A stretch of 64,000 nt of DNA from Takifugu bimaculatus (GCA_004026145.2 CP034983.1:8547088-8611087); one strand, 5' to 3'. Positions 25,916 through 37,362 are shown, numbered from the stretch's first letter. Notes: generated from the sequence alone by a model not told the origin. Made by a program: numbers and translations.

Positions 25916-28900
25916 GTGCCAAAGCCAAATGACTGTTCCCTGACTGTGGAAAACTGTCTCATGTGACCAGACTTACATATTTGCGCTGATTATTATTAGT
26001 TTATTACTGTTTATTACTACATTTGAGGCTGTTTTTTTTCCCTTTTGAAAGGACAAAAATCTGCTGACGACAGACAGGACAGACTTGATGAACTTGTGTA
26101 TGAAGCTGAGCTTTTGTCGTCCCGGACGATATGAGAGACTCGGTATGACCTTCAGAGCAGATGGTCAGATCTAAACAGTGTTGAGTGCTATTGATGGGCT
26201 GCAGAGGTTGTTGTTTAGGGCCCTTCTGGCTGATGTTTACAGCGAAAATACCTTCAGCTCAAGTGTTTTTCACAAAGAATGAGATCAGCTCCAAGCTGCA
26301 TAACATCACATCTCCCCACAGCCAGGAGCTTCATCTATTGAATCCATGGTTTAATTTGAAAGCACCACAAAGGAAATGGTTCCAGGGTAGTTCTGTGTGG
26401 TATTTCTGCTCTAACCTTTTCTGCTTAACCTGTCTTCTTACACTGATTCGATTTTGCCCGTCCTGCCGTTTCCCCCATCCTCATCCTCCTGTCCTTCACG
26501 TATCCATTCTTTAAAAGTCACCTCGGGTTACCTGGAATGTCATATCGCTCAAGTGTGCCCTCTGGGGCAGCACCTGTTATTTTAAAGGGTCGTGTACATT
26601 TATTCAAGCAATGAATGAAGAAGCACACAAAGGCTAAGATGAGAGGCTTTAGCAGCGGTGGCTGAAAGGACAAAAAAAGAGGAACTTTTCGAAAGGCCAC
26701 AGGTCAAGAACGACCATCACCTGCCACAGTTTGAGTCCTGGCCTCTAACAATGGACCTGCAATTCAAGGCCATCCACCCAGAGACCACGAGTCTCCACTT
26801 GAAAGGTTTTGGAGCACGAAGAATTCCACTGTGAGGACTTGCACTAACCTCTCTGCTCAGATCAAACCGTTGCGATGAGAAAAACACCTGCTAAGATATT
26901 CAGAACTTCTCAGGGTGCTAATTAAATTCCCCAGGTTCAGCAGGTCCTTAAAGAGACATGAGATCTATTCAATCCAGACAGAACTAACTCATCTGAACAC
27001 CAGTTTGAAATGCGTGAGCACAAAAAGGCATCGCGGGTGAAAGAAACCCAAGCTTTTTTGACCATTAGCAGCTGACGGTAGTGTCGGATCATAATGACTA
27101 AAGATCTGTTGTCTATTGAGCACTAACGAATCCAATGACTCCTGAGCTGAGCGGGAAAGAGAGAGATGAGCGGGGGGGGGGGCCAGAGAAATTCTAATGA
27201 GGGTGTAAGGTAGGAAGAGAGAGAGGGGAGGAGGCAGGAGGAGGCATTTAGTTGGCAGACACTTCCCTGATTCAGCCGGGCTGCAGAGCAGGGGTAGCTG
27301 TCTTCTTCCATGTACCTCATCTATCACTGCCTATTTCTCGCCACACACACAGATGGGAGGAACAGGAAATTCAATCTTTCCCTGCCTCACAGTCATCTGC
27401 AGAAACGCATTCGCTCACCCTTCACGCCCGAGCCCTAAAACCTGCCAATAATCGTCCAGCGCACTGGTAAAGAACCACCGCAGGTGGTGCATGTGATCTA
27501 TTTCCAATCTAAAAAGTCCCACAGGTAGATTAGAAGCAAGTGGAAGCGGGTTGCAAGGAATGGAGGGATGGTGGCAGCTTTAAACATCACACCCACCACA
27601 CGTCCTGGTCTGCAGAGCGTAGGTCCGATTCCTTTCCTTCTTCTAAAGGACAAAGCTTGAATTGATCCTTCGATGAGAATTACTTTGTTTTTTTGCAAAG
27701 TCACCAGGGGAACTTTCAGGAAAGGAACCTGATTTAAAAAAGGAAGCGTGGAAACATTCCAGGTTTCAAACTCTGCAGCAGCTGAGGTGACGATGCTGAA
27801 CAGGAAACTTTTGACTGCAGCTCCTCACGGGTTTCAACCATCCGAAAGGGGCAGAATATCGAGTAAAATGTCCAAAAAAACCATCAGAAATGTCTGATAA
27901 CTTAACTTAAGACAGTATAAGGGGCTTTTTATTATTCTAATCCTGTTTTTCCTTGCCAGGCTGGACTATTGTAATAGAATGTCAACAAATGTCTCTGAGC
28001 GTTTGTAATTTGAGGAGTTTGTGAGAATGCTAAAAGAGGGGCATCACAAAGAGTGAAATCTGCCTAAAAACGGGGCAAAATTATCTCACCTGCCTCTTCT
28101 GCCGTTGCTTCAATCGTTTTTGTTCATTTTCCCGGCGTCATTATTACCTGTGGAAGATGTTCATTTTCCTCTCATCAGAACTGTTTCATTAGTATTTTGA
28201 TGCCAAACTGGCAGAACAAATGGAAAAAAAAAACAATGGAGGATTTTGTCCCCTCGCATCTGGACATTATGTCCATCTGTGGATCGAGCTGGGGCTTCAA
28301 CCTCTGCACATCCCACCAGTCGGTGGAGCGATTCATGGGAGACCTCTTGTCCTATGACAGGCATTGACGTCTCCGGCTGCAAAGGCGACCTTTTCGCCAC
28401 GGCAGCCTCAATCAGGCCCCAACAAGGAGACGATGATCAGAGCCGTGATCCAGCCCTTTCACACAACACTATCGCGTTCTGCCGAATGCCAACACAAGTT
28501 TGCTGACACGCACTCTTCTATTTCCGCTGCGTCTCCCGACGCTCTTTTCTTATTTATTTGCATAATCCCTGTGACACTCCGATTAATAACTCCTGGTCTG
28601 ATTTGCATATCTATGGCTGAAATTGAGGACAGGCGTACACACAGTAAATACAGTCCAGCAAGAAACAAGCTGCTGCTTGTGGGTTTGAGGGGACAAAGAT
28701 CTCCAGGGAGGGGGTTGAACGTGGAGTATTCTTAGGTTCAATCCCATTCTAACACACACAGACAGACAATGCTTGCAGTGTACTCTCCAATCTCCAATCC
28801 TTTGCTAAAGCCTTTGGCCCCTGCCAAATATAAGTGCTGGGAAAATAGAGACCTTCCTTCTGCAGCTATCACTGCCACAAACAGCAATTTAAAAAACGCA

Positions 28901-29375
28901 CCCCCCCTCTCACTCCCCACCACCACTACCACTCAAAGGAGGGGGGCATTGAGCTCTGGTTAAACAGTTTGGATGAAGAGGCTGTAGGTGTAATCGGTAT
29001 TTGCTTCAATAGTGCCCCCTAGTGGCAGAATAGATCGATTCCAAGGTCAACAGGTTTGATTCGTCTGTTTTTTTAATTGCTACAGAGCACGTGATCTCTG
29101 TTTTTAGTATTAAAATGCCCAAAACCACACCGACATATTGTTTTGATTTCAAAATGTAGACACATTTGAGGACGTACCGTTTTCCAACAAAAACTCTGTA
29201 TTTTCTGATTTGTTTCCCCCTCAGAAAGAGTGTGTGGAGCAAAGTGGTCGTGCACCTGTACCAGCTGACCTGTTAACATGCACACACACTGTCACATGCA
29301 GTGACAGTGACAGTCCTCACGAGCCAAAAGGGAGCAAAGTTTGGAGAATGATGAACCTGTAATGAACTGTCACTC
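25914..29375. other. Intergenic stretch without recognised genes
   Basis: No coding exon or RNA gene is supported. A short G run lies at 27174-27182. Confidence 0.4.
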
Positions 29376-29655
29376 CTCTACCTGTCCTCCCCCCTCTCCT
29401 CTCCTCTACCCCTCTCCTCTCCTACCTATCCTATCCTCTACCTGTCCTCCCCCCTCTCCTCTCTCTCTACCCAGCCGGCCATCAGCAGGAGGGTCCCCCT
29501 ACATGAGCCTGGTCCTGCTCAAGGTTTCTTCCTGTTAAAGGGGAGTTTTTCCTTGCCACTGTTGCTTGTTTGGGGTCAGGCCCGGGGATTCTGGAAAGCG
29601 CCTTGAAACAATTTTGATTGTAACAGACGCTATATAAATAGACACTATATATTCT
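29376..29655 (+). mobile_element. L2/Maui-like LINE 3' UTR copy
   Basis: A CT-rich segment with repeated CTACCTGTCCTCC leads into the shared LINE 3' UTR: AGCCGGCCATCAGCAG, AAGGTTTCTTCCTGTT, TTTTTCCTTGCCACTG, GGGGTCAGGCC and CAGACGCTATATAAATA. It ends at about 29,655 with the terminal TATAAATA block, so the 3' end is intact and the 5' part is missing. A second copy in the same orientation follows directly. Confidence 0.8.
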
Positions 29656-29664
29656 TTATTATCA

Positions 29665-30089
29665 GGGTGTCCAAACAACTCTTTAAGAAGCCTCCAGCTG
29701 ATCCAAAATGCTGCAGCCAGAGTTCTGACAGGTATTGACAAAAGAGATCACATAACTCCTGTAATGGCGTCTCTTCATTGGCTGCCCGTTAAATTTAGAA
29801 TAATTTTTAAAACCCTTCTTTTGACCTACAAGGTCCTCAGAGGCCTAGCTCCATCCTACCTGGAGGAGCCAGTGATACCTTATCAGCCCAATAGACCGCT
29901 CCGCTCGAGAATGCTGGTCTACTTGTGGTTCCCAGAGTCTCTAGGAGTAGAATGGGGGGCCGAGCATTTAGCTACCAGGCCCCCCTGCTATGGAACCAGC
30001 TCCCTGTCCAGGTACGGGAGGCTGACTCCATCTCTGCTTTTAAGATCAGACTTAAAACCTACCTCTTTGAAAAAGCTTATTGTTACTAA
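29665..30089 (+). pseudogene. L2-clade reverse transcriptase C-terminal fragment, frameshifted
   Basis: The frame containing HWLPVKFRIIFKTLLLTYK and PSYLEEPVIPYQPNRPLRS shifts by one base near 29,905, after which the family sequence (NAGLLVVPRVSRSRM, then GGRAFSYQAPLLWNQL) continues in another frame up to the TAA at 30087. The catalytic palm motif lies upstream and is absent. The upstream frame itself stays open past the shift but encodes unrelated residues. Confidence 0.8.
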
Positions 30090-30239
30090 TTCAGTAGTTC
30101 CAGTTACTATCATAGACAGACAAATTATCATACTTAGGGGGTCGTCTAATCGTTAGGTCACATCTTAGCTATGCTGTTATAGGCCGAGGCTGCCGGGGTC
30201 CGGAAACATGATCACCTGACAGGCCTCTGTCACCCCACT

Positions 30240-30273
30240 GGGTCAGGGTCAGGGTCAGGGTCAGGGTCAGGGT

Positions 30274-30320
<47 letters not shown>

Positions 30321-30420
30321 TCAGGGTCAGGGTCAGGGTCAGGGTCAGGGTCTGCTCTGCTCTGCTCTGCTCTGCTCTGCTCTGCTCTCCTCTCCTCTCC
30401 TCTCCTCTCCTCTCCTCTCC
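30240..30420 (+). repeat. Compound hexamer and pentamer tandem arrays
   Basis: Three arrays abut: hexamers GGGTCA/GGGACA (30240-30350), pentamers TCTGC (30351-30387) and pentamers TCTCC (about 30388-30420). All lie inside the LINE 3' UTR. Long open frames across them are translations of the repeats, not genes. Confidence 0.95.
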
Positions 30421-30752
30421 AGAGACAGATGCAGAGACAGAGACATGTGGTCCTCTCCCAGACAGAGACAGAGACATGTGGTCCTCTCCCAGACAGAGAC
30501 AGAGACATGTGGTCCTCTCCCAGACAGAGACAGAGACATGTGGTCCTCTCCCAGACGGAGACAGAGACATGTGGTCCTCTCCCAGACAGAGACAGAGACA
30601 GAGACAGAGACAGAGACAGAGACAGAGACATGTGGTCCTCTCCCAGACAGAGACAGAGACATGTGGTCCTCTCCCAGACGGAGACAGAGACATGTGGTCC
30701 TCTCCCAGACAGAGACAGAGACAGAGACAGAGACAGAGACATGTGGTCCAAC
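30421..30752 (+). repeat. 31-bp minisatellite with nested GAGACA hexamers
   Basis: A 31-base unit consists of GACAGA GACAGA GACATG followed by TGGTCCTCTCCCA. It is repeated about eight times, with two places where the internal GACAGA hexamer has expanded (30591-30628 and 30710-30740). Some units carry GACGGA in place of GACAGA. Confidence 0.95.
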
Positions 30753-31268
30753 CTGCCGTTACCACACCGCTGCTGGACTGAACCACTAAGAGGCAGCTGA
30801 ATAATGGAGGAGGTGCAATATAATAATAAAGGGTTAAGGACCGGGGAGCTGGACTCAGTGTCCTCTGTTAGTGGTAAAAGTCATCAAATATTGGTCTGCA
30901 GAAATGTCAAAGTCCTCGCCTCACATTTTGTGGTCCAGAACCACGGTGTGGCCCCTGACTGGACTCCCCAGACGGGACCAGCTGTCAACACTGCTTCTTT
31001 TATTTGTGCTTTCTTTCATTTCTCAGATGATCCACCACAAAGCCCCGGCGCTCCCTCTGAGACTCCGAGATTGGCGGCGGTGGTTTTTATCCTGCTTTAA
31101 TGCTCGTGTATTTGCTTCCAGGTTTATCTTCAGGTTGCCATGACAGCAGATTGGAATGTCATGCTGGCATTTCACCTTCGCCTTCCCTGATCTGCCCGAC
31201 GTCTGCGCGGCCATACCGATTCCTGATTTCACAGCAGAAGCTGACAGCAGCTGGAAGTGAGGAGAAAA

Positions 31269-31281
31269 TGTGTGTGTGTGT

Positions 31282-31312
<31 letters not shown>

Positions 31313-31313
31313 G
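31269..31313. repeat. (GT)n followed by G run
   Basis: About 13 GT units pass directly into 18 G. It is simple sequence. Confidence 0.95.
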
Positions 31314-33478
31314 TCGACTGACCTTGCATGCTGTCCCTGTGCATGTTTTCAGAGAGGTGGGGATGGATTGAGAGTGAGATCCTGTGTAGCAGCCGGTCCA
31401 GCCACACATGGCGGGCGCCGACGCCGCGCTCGTCTGAGACTGACGAGGTCTCTCCGTCTCTCTGCTCCCAGCTGAAGCGCACAGACGCCCCCACGTGCGC
31501 GACCGCCACGAGTCATAACTGCAAAAATACAGGTGAAACTCCAGAGAAGACGTCAGTAGTGGTGGCAGATGGCGGTTGGAATTCTTAATATTAAAGCCAA
31601 TCCTGGTTCTAATTACCTGTTTATTCAAACAAACAAGTTCCAAAGCACAAATTCTGCTTCTCGAGAGTCTCCTGCATGGGATTAAATGACTTTTGAGTAA
31701 TTTGGTGACAGCTTCCACCGTTTCATTTGCTGTAATTACGTTTAACGAGCGAGTTTGGCATCAACAGTCACACGTGCAGCATCACAATAAGAAATGGAGT
31801 CGTCTGGTTGCCGAAGGTTCGACGGCGCCGGTCGATCGGGCGGTGCTTTTAGCCGGGATAAGGTGTCAGAATCCTCCTCTGGAGCCACAAAGGTGTCACC
31901 GTAGCAACAGTTGTCAGAGGCTTGTCACTGCAGGCTGGATGGAAAGCGTGAAAAATAGCTTCCCTAGGGATGAAGAGAGGACCGGCCCCGGGACGGCGCT
32001 CCGCCTGTGCGTGCCCGTGTGTGTGCACGCCTTGATGCACTTAAGCCTGTTGCATCTTCCCTGGTCCATCCTTCAGACTACAGGTCTCCATCCACACCAG
32101 AGAGCCCGCGCCACCGGGGCTGATGGCGCCATTATTCAGCCTGACAGGCGGCGCTGAGGACGGATCCCAAAACTTTGTCTAATTGAATTCTGACAAGTTC
32201 AAGTTATTTGTGGACGGCAGATTGAAACATTACAGGGAGGAGAATCCATCAGAAAGGAGCAGAACCTGCGTGTGGGTTCAGAGTCACCGACTCCTCTTTT
32301 TGGAGCAAATGAAATAAACATTTTCCTTTCTACCCAGGTCACATGACCCCGTCTCCCCCTCCTCATCCCAGTGCCAGTAATAATCACCAGTTATCACATC
32401 AGCCAAACAGGAAACCTTATCATGCATTGCGTGTTTCCAGGCCCTGTTCCTGGGTGCACGTGCATTTGCATGTGTGTGCACGTGCGGCGCTCCCTGTGTG
32501 GGGTCCAATAACGAGCTGTCAGGAATGACGGCCTCTGAAAACGAGCATAATCCACAGAGGTTATCTGACTAAATGAAGCCTAACAGGAGTCAAAGCAGGA
32601 CCCCGGAGACCCCGAGCAGCATCCTCTATTCCACAGGCCTCTTATCAAACCTGACAAGGACTAAAAAGAGGCGCACCGAAAGAGAATACGGCTGAAACGG
32701 ACGGGTACATGTGTGGGATGCTTCTGTGCTGCCCGTTAGCATGAATGCATATTTCAATCTGGGCCCATTAGGGCTCTCCTGAAGGGGGGCACTCGCTCCC
32801 GCCTCCATGGTTGTCCTGGTCACGCCCTCCCAGTGGAAAAGAAATGACCGTTGAGGCACTCTGGCGTTGAGATCCACACTATATGCTTGTCGGAGGAGGG
32901 TAATTACTTGGTTTTTAACGAGGAATGAGGCGAAAAGAGGACATTGAATTTTTCTCTCGGTTGTGTAATAAACACGGGGAATCTTTGGGAATCTTGAAAA
33001 TGTGTTGGCGATAAAACACCCAAAAGTCCTTTAGGGGCTCAGAGCAGAGAGACACTGTCCCGTGAAGACGTCTCCCTCTGCGGGGTCGATGTTTCAGAGC
33101 CGTTCACGTAATTCTTCGCGATACAAGGATTAATATCTAATTCAAGGTGGGCGTCTGGGTGACTCCTTTGTTATTAACTTTGTTACAGAGACGGAACCTT
33201 CCTGGATTATTTCAGTGCCATGATTACTTTTGGCCTAGCGGCTGATTGCAAACTGCGCCCATCAGTTTACTCAGCACATTGATTTCCCTGCCGATCTTGT
33301 GGGCAGAAGAACGCCAAAGAGGCACGAGCCTGCTCTCCTACTCTCCCTGTAAACCCCGTGAGATGGATACTGATGGACTGCCATCCCAGCACGGTACAGA
33401 GAAGAGTAGCTGGTTAAAGTGGGGAAGTTTCACTGAATTTGAGGCAGAGTTGTCAGCGGACTCATCAAAGACAGCCGA

Positions 33479-33532
33479 GCTGTTAGCTGAGCTGCTAGCT
33501 GAGCTGTTAGCTGAGCTGTTAGCTGAGCTCCA
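33479..33532 (+). repeat. 12-bp tandem repeat, GAGCTGTTAGCT type
   Basis: Four to five near-identical copies of GAGCTGTTAGCT follow one another, with one unit carrying CTGCTA. Because 12 is a multiple of three, it translates as repeated ELLA, which produces a spurious open frame. Confidence 0.85.
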
Positions 33533-36500
33533 ATAATGGCGGAAAGTGAGGAAACGCTCATATAGACCATGTTAGCAACAGTGGAGCCCCTCACCTTCAG
33601 TGATCAATAAATCCAGGTGTCAAACAAGCTAAATGTAAAAAAATATTTATCTATAATCCATTTTCATGAACACATCCTTAAATCAGAACATCCAGGATGA
33701 TGCTGATGCTAATTAAGATCTGTAATAAACACAACAGTGAGTTTAATGTGATTTCAAAGAAAATACAGCATTAAGGAGAGCAATAAAAGAGATTAGAGAT
33801 AAATCACTGAATATAATCATCTGAACACCCTAGTTCAGCCATCAAATAGCACTTCTGCACGTGATTTAAGGTAAAAAAAAAAAATATATATATTGGAGGT
33901 AATCTGCCATATTTCAGCCCCTGTTAAACTTGTTCAGTAAACAGATAATTGTTCGAATTCCCACAGCTTTTATAACATGGTGCCGCTCTTTCTCACTGGA
34001 GTTTTTCCTCACACACACACACACACACAGCTCGGCATTATTTGCTGAGTCAGATCCCAGTTGGATGTTAGCTAATGGCACCAGCTCATGGAGGACGGAT
34101 GTGCGGACCGTTGCTCACCTCAGCGGCGAAGGCCAGCTCGCTAATAGAGGCGGAAGGTTTGGTCGCGGTGCTGTTTGCCATGCTGCTCAGCTTCTGCGCG
34201 TTAGTCAACAGAGCCACTCGGGGAATACGTTCCCGCTACTCTGATCGCTGGCCTGCACCTCCTGGCCCTGAGAAATCAACAGTCCAGATTTATAGATCCA
34301 CCTCAGATTGGCTGCCCCACATTTGTACCCCCATAAATACATTTACGGCGCTGCTAATGCCACTGCTGGGAATAAACAAGGTTAGACAAGATATGGCTAA
34401 AAAGCAGGCAGGACAGGGTGGAACAGGGAGACACAGCTCCAGAAAGATCCATCCTGGCCTGTTCATACAGGTTTTAGCTGAAGCTATTTCCGATACGTGA
34501 CAAGGGAAGAAGAGAAGCTGCTCCGTCCTCTGCATACGATAAAATATTCAGAACTCAAGAGGGACGCCCGGATTATTTTATTTGTTACCCTATATACCCC
34601 ATCCATAAGGGCCTTCACATAAACAAGGCCCGTGTGCAATTAGGATTAATAAATAAACCTCCCTGCCCAAATCAGACTGATGACCTTGCTGCTGATTCTC
34701 ATCAAAGACATTTGCGGATGAATTATTCAGGCACATTACTTGGCTTCATTTTTTAAACGCGTCTCATTCGGACATTTTCATGAAAGTTGCAGGGTTTGAA
34801 AGTGTAAAATATGCATGAACAAGCCATCACTCTCTCCATAATGAATAAGCGTACCTTGGAATTGACACATTTGCACTCGGAAGGACGTGTGGGACTGACA
34901 GGCGCACGGATACCCGGGAGCTGATGAGGCGCACACGTCCTCCCCGCGCTCCTTCGCCATCCGACGGCCGAGCTGACGCGGGTCGCTAAAGGACGACGCT
35001 CTGTCCCATGTTGCCGTGGGACAAAAGAGGACTTCTCACATACCAGAGGGACATTTTCTTCTGAGATCAGATCAGGAGACAAGAGGACAGGTCCAGAAAC
35101 GCCTCAGGAGGTTTCAGGTCAACCTCCAGAGTCGGGGGATGGGCCCAGTTATGAGGGAGTCTAGAGGTCAAAGGTCCAGTGTCCCTAGTTCAACAGTTGC
35201 AACCGAAGAGGACGTGTTTGATGCTTCCTTGAGGAGCTGCTGCAGGTCGGCTGGATTTATTTATTCACAACCGTTTGTGGGGGGGGGGACAGGTGGAAAG
35301 AGGAGAGCTTTTCCATCCTGCACTGTAAAATAAATAAATAAAGCTGCAGAGAAAAGCTGTAAATGTTGCACCAGCGCGTTGAGCTCTGATAATTAAAGCT
35401 CGCGCCTGTGACGGGGAGCTGTCTTCTCCACGTGAGCCGCAACCTCGCCCGTCTTCATCCAACCGCCGCACTGCCAACACACAATATGCTGACATTTTCC
35501 GGTGTCTTCTCTTTGGTACAAAGGGGCTCTAAGACGCTTCCATTAAAGTGTCAGCACACATTAGGGAACCCAGCGGTTGGTTCTGTCAGGGATTATTATT
35601 GTTCTGACACAACACAGTACACAATATTACGTTATTTCACTTCTGTCGGGCCAAAGAGTTCAGGCTTGGCTTCTTCAGACCTGGAAGGTCTGTTAAAGTC
35701 CTCATCTGCACAGACCGGCCGGGGGGGGGGCGGCTCCAGGACGGTGGCCCCTGTGCCACCTGTCAGGAGCCTCAGTGATGCAGTTATACAGACGGCTACA
35801 GACGGTTCCGGGGACGGTTCCTTGAATGCACCACGTTGTGGAAACATCTCGACCATGAGGGGAATCGTGATGCGTCCGAGCTTACATTATTTTCAATACA
35901 TTTGCTGCTTCTCACTTGGTCGGGATGAGGTTTGGGAGTAGAACTTAGAGGTAAAAATGAAGTGGAGGTGCGAGGACTGAACCTGAACCCAATATCCTGA
36001 TCACTCTGGTGGGTCGCTGCCGTTAAAGGACCGGGGCAGAGGCAGAACATACATCTTTATCTGCGTCCACTTACAAAAGGTTCTCCGTGGTGCTGCTCAA
36101 ATGTTACCTGATAAATGTCCCGGTAACTCTCAATATTTCCACTATGGGCGGCGCATTTGTCATCGTTGAGATGGCGGGCAGAGCGGGGCACAGATGGGAC
36201 CTCCTCCCTCATGTTGGCGTTGACGTACGAGCTGCAGGCTGAACCAGATGAGCGCACGTGATTGATAATCTGCTGGATGCTCAGCAGAGGGAGCCGGAAG
36301 TCATGAGCTGCTCCGGGAATTAATGGGGGTTTGGACAGAAAAGTAAAACCGGGAAGCAGACAGGAGCCCCCCCACCTGAGTTTCTGGAAACCAAACACAC
36401 TCCTCCTGCCTTCATTTGTACATCTTATATATGAAAGCAGCTGGAAAGTGTAATTAGATCTGGGTGGGAAGCTGAGTTTTTTGAGATTTCTCTTTCTAAG

Positions 36501-36979
36501 AGTCAAACGTCCACATCGTCGGCGTGTAGCTACGTCCTAGACGTCACCCCAACGCTCTTTATTAGCGCCGATAAATGAAATGTTGGACGCCCAAACGCGT
36601 CGGAGCCCGCTGGCTCCGCCCTCTCGTTACAACCCACTCAGCAGACGACAGGTCCAGTCTGATTTCCAAAGAGTGCTGCTCATCCCTCTTGGATTATTGG
36701 CTGTAATCCCACGGCTGAGGCCAGTCAGGGCTGGCGTAGGTGAGCTCGCGCACTCTTGCGCAGACTTCGGTCTGTTTGTTTGCCGTCTCTTCAGGACTGG
36801 AGGGTTTTTTTAGTGGCGTGTTGACAGGACGCCATCTGCTGCGCAACCCATCCAGAGCTCACACACACCTCCACCGGTTTGTGTTGACTCGACTGACAGC
36901 AGGGAGAGAAAAGCCGTCAGGAAACTATGAGGAGTAAATAAAAAGCCCCAAACACGGAAATCATTTCATTAAAACTAAA

Positions 36980-36985
36980 TTTATT
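36980..36985 (-). terminator. Possible distal poly(A) signal for rnpc3
   Basis: AATAAA lies on the minus strand about 380 bases past the rnpc3 stop codon. It could serve a longer 3' UTR form. This is a motif match only. Confidence 0.3.
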
Positions 36986-37151
36986 GGGTTTAAGGAAGAT
37001 TTCACCAGGTGACCACAACCTGAAATTCAATAAAAAAGGAAGAAAATGATTTAGAAACGTAAAAAAAAGAGCACACGCTTATAAAGTGACAGAATAACGA
37101 GGCTAAACGTAAAAAAAAAAAAATCAAGTTAAAGTTGCCAGTGGCTCCCAT

Positions 37152-37157
37152 TTTATT
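37152..37157 (-). terminator. Candidate proximal poly(A) signal of rnpc3
   Basis: AATAAA on the minus strand sits about 206 bases after the stop codon and 11 bases past the second tandem U12-type motif. It is a good candidate for the 3' end of the mRNA. Usage is inferred, not seen. Confidence 0.5.
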
Positions 37158-37168
37158 TACATTATTCA

Positions 37169-37192
37169 AAGGATATTCCAGAATAAGGATAC
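37169..37192 (-). promoter_or_regulatory. USSE-like tandem U12-type 5' splice-site element in rnpc3 3' UTR
   Basis: On the minus strand GTATCCTT (37192-37185) is followed after 8 bases by ATATCCTT (37176-37169). Both are full matches to the U12-type 5' splice-site consensus RTATCCTT. In mammals the mRNA for U11/U12-65K carries such a tandem motif, the U11 snRNP-binding splicing enhancer, in its 3' UTR. U11 binding there shifts splicing to an unproductive long 3' UTR form. Position, spacing type and gene identity agree with that known element. Confidence 0.85.
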
Positions 37193-37348
37193 AAATGGTT
37201 CAGCGGGGCCAGAAAATCAAGCCTCGGCATCTTGAGTGAACCGTTTCAACACAAATGCAAAGGAAAATAAATTACAAGGGTGACAGAGCTTCTGTGAGCA
37301 GAGATGAGCTATGAGAGGAATCTGAGGACGTCTGCAGAGTAAATGCTC

Positions 37349-37350
37349 AC
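37349..37350 (-). promoter_or_regulatory. Major-type 5' splice site just after the rnpc3 stop codon
   Basis: Twelve bases after TGA the minus strand reads GACAACAG|GTGAGC, a strong U2-type donor. A possible partner acceptor (CTGCTCACAG, exon start 37291) lies upstream of the tandem U12-type motifs. Together they would define an alternative 3' UTR exon of about 100 bases. Usage is inferred. Confidence 0.6.
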
Positions 37351-37362
37351 CTGTTGTCCTGG

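Larger units (their letters stand above)
29665..30755 (+). mobile_element. L2/Maui-like LINE copy: RT C-terminus plus 3' UTR
   Basis: From about 29,670 the plus strand encodes the C-terminal part of an L2-clade reverse transcriptase ORF: SLQLIQNAAARVLTG, HITPVMASLHWLPVKFRI, and near the end READSISAFKIRLKTYLF, with stop TAA at 30087-30089. Its 3' UTR follows (GGGGGTCGTCTAATCG, AGGCCGAGGCTGCCGGGGTC) and runs into tandem repeats at 30,240-30,752. The terminal TATAAATA end is not seen. The ORF fragment has one frame change near 29,905. It is a dead, 5'-truncated copy. Confidence 0.85.
30756..36979. other. Intergenic stretch downstream of rnpc3, no recognised genes
   Basis: This is the region beyond the 3' end of rnpc3. 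No amylase or other protein-coding exon is recognisable. It contains a GT/G tract (31269-31313), a 12-base minisatellite (33479-33532) and a short CA run (34010-34029). Confidence 0.45.

Noticed and set aside
30421..30752. Regular 31-base repeats reminiscent of a CRISPR array
   Set aside because: There are no unique spacers, the units are contiguous, and the host is a vertebrate.
30169..30800. Several long overlapping open frames (up to 205 codons) on both strands
   Set aside because: They are translations of the hexamer, pentamer and 31-base tandem arrays, with periodic Leu-Ser-Cys or Arg-Asp content. They overlap in many frames and have no start or splice context.
31023..31718. Open frame of 231 codons on the minus strand
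   Set aside because: It runs through the G run and GT array (PPPPPP then THTHTH). No domain is seen and composition differs on each side of the repeat.
35408..35941. Open frame of 177 codons on the plus strand
   Set aside because: It shows no recognisable motif or conserved composition, is overlapped by an equally good frame on the other strand, and crosses a run of G.
36057..36506. Open frame of 149 codons on the minus strand just past the rnpc3 3' UTR
   Set aside because: No family resemblance was found, and no splice sites join it plausibly to rnpc3.
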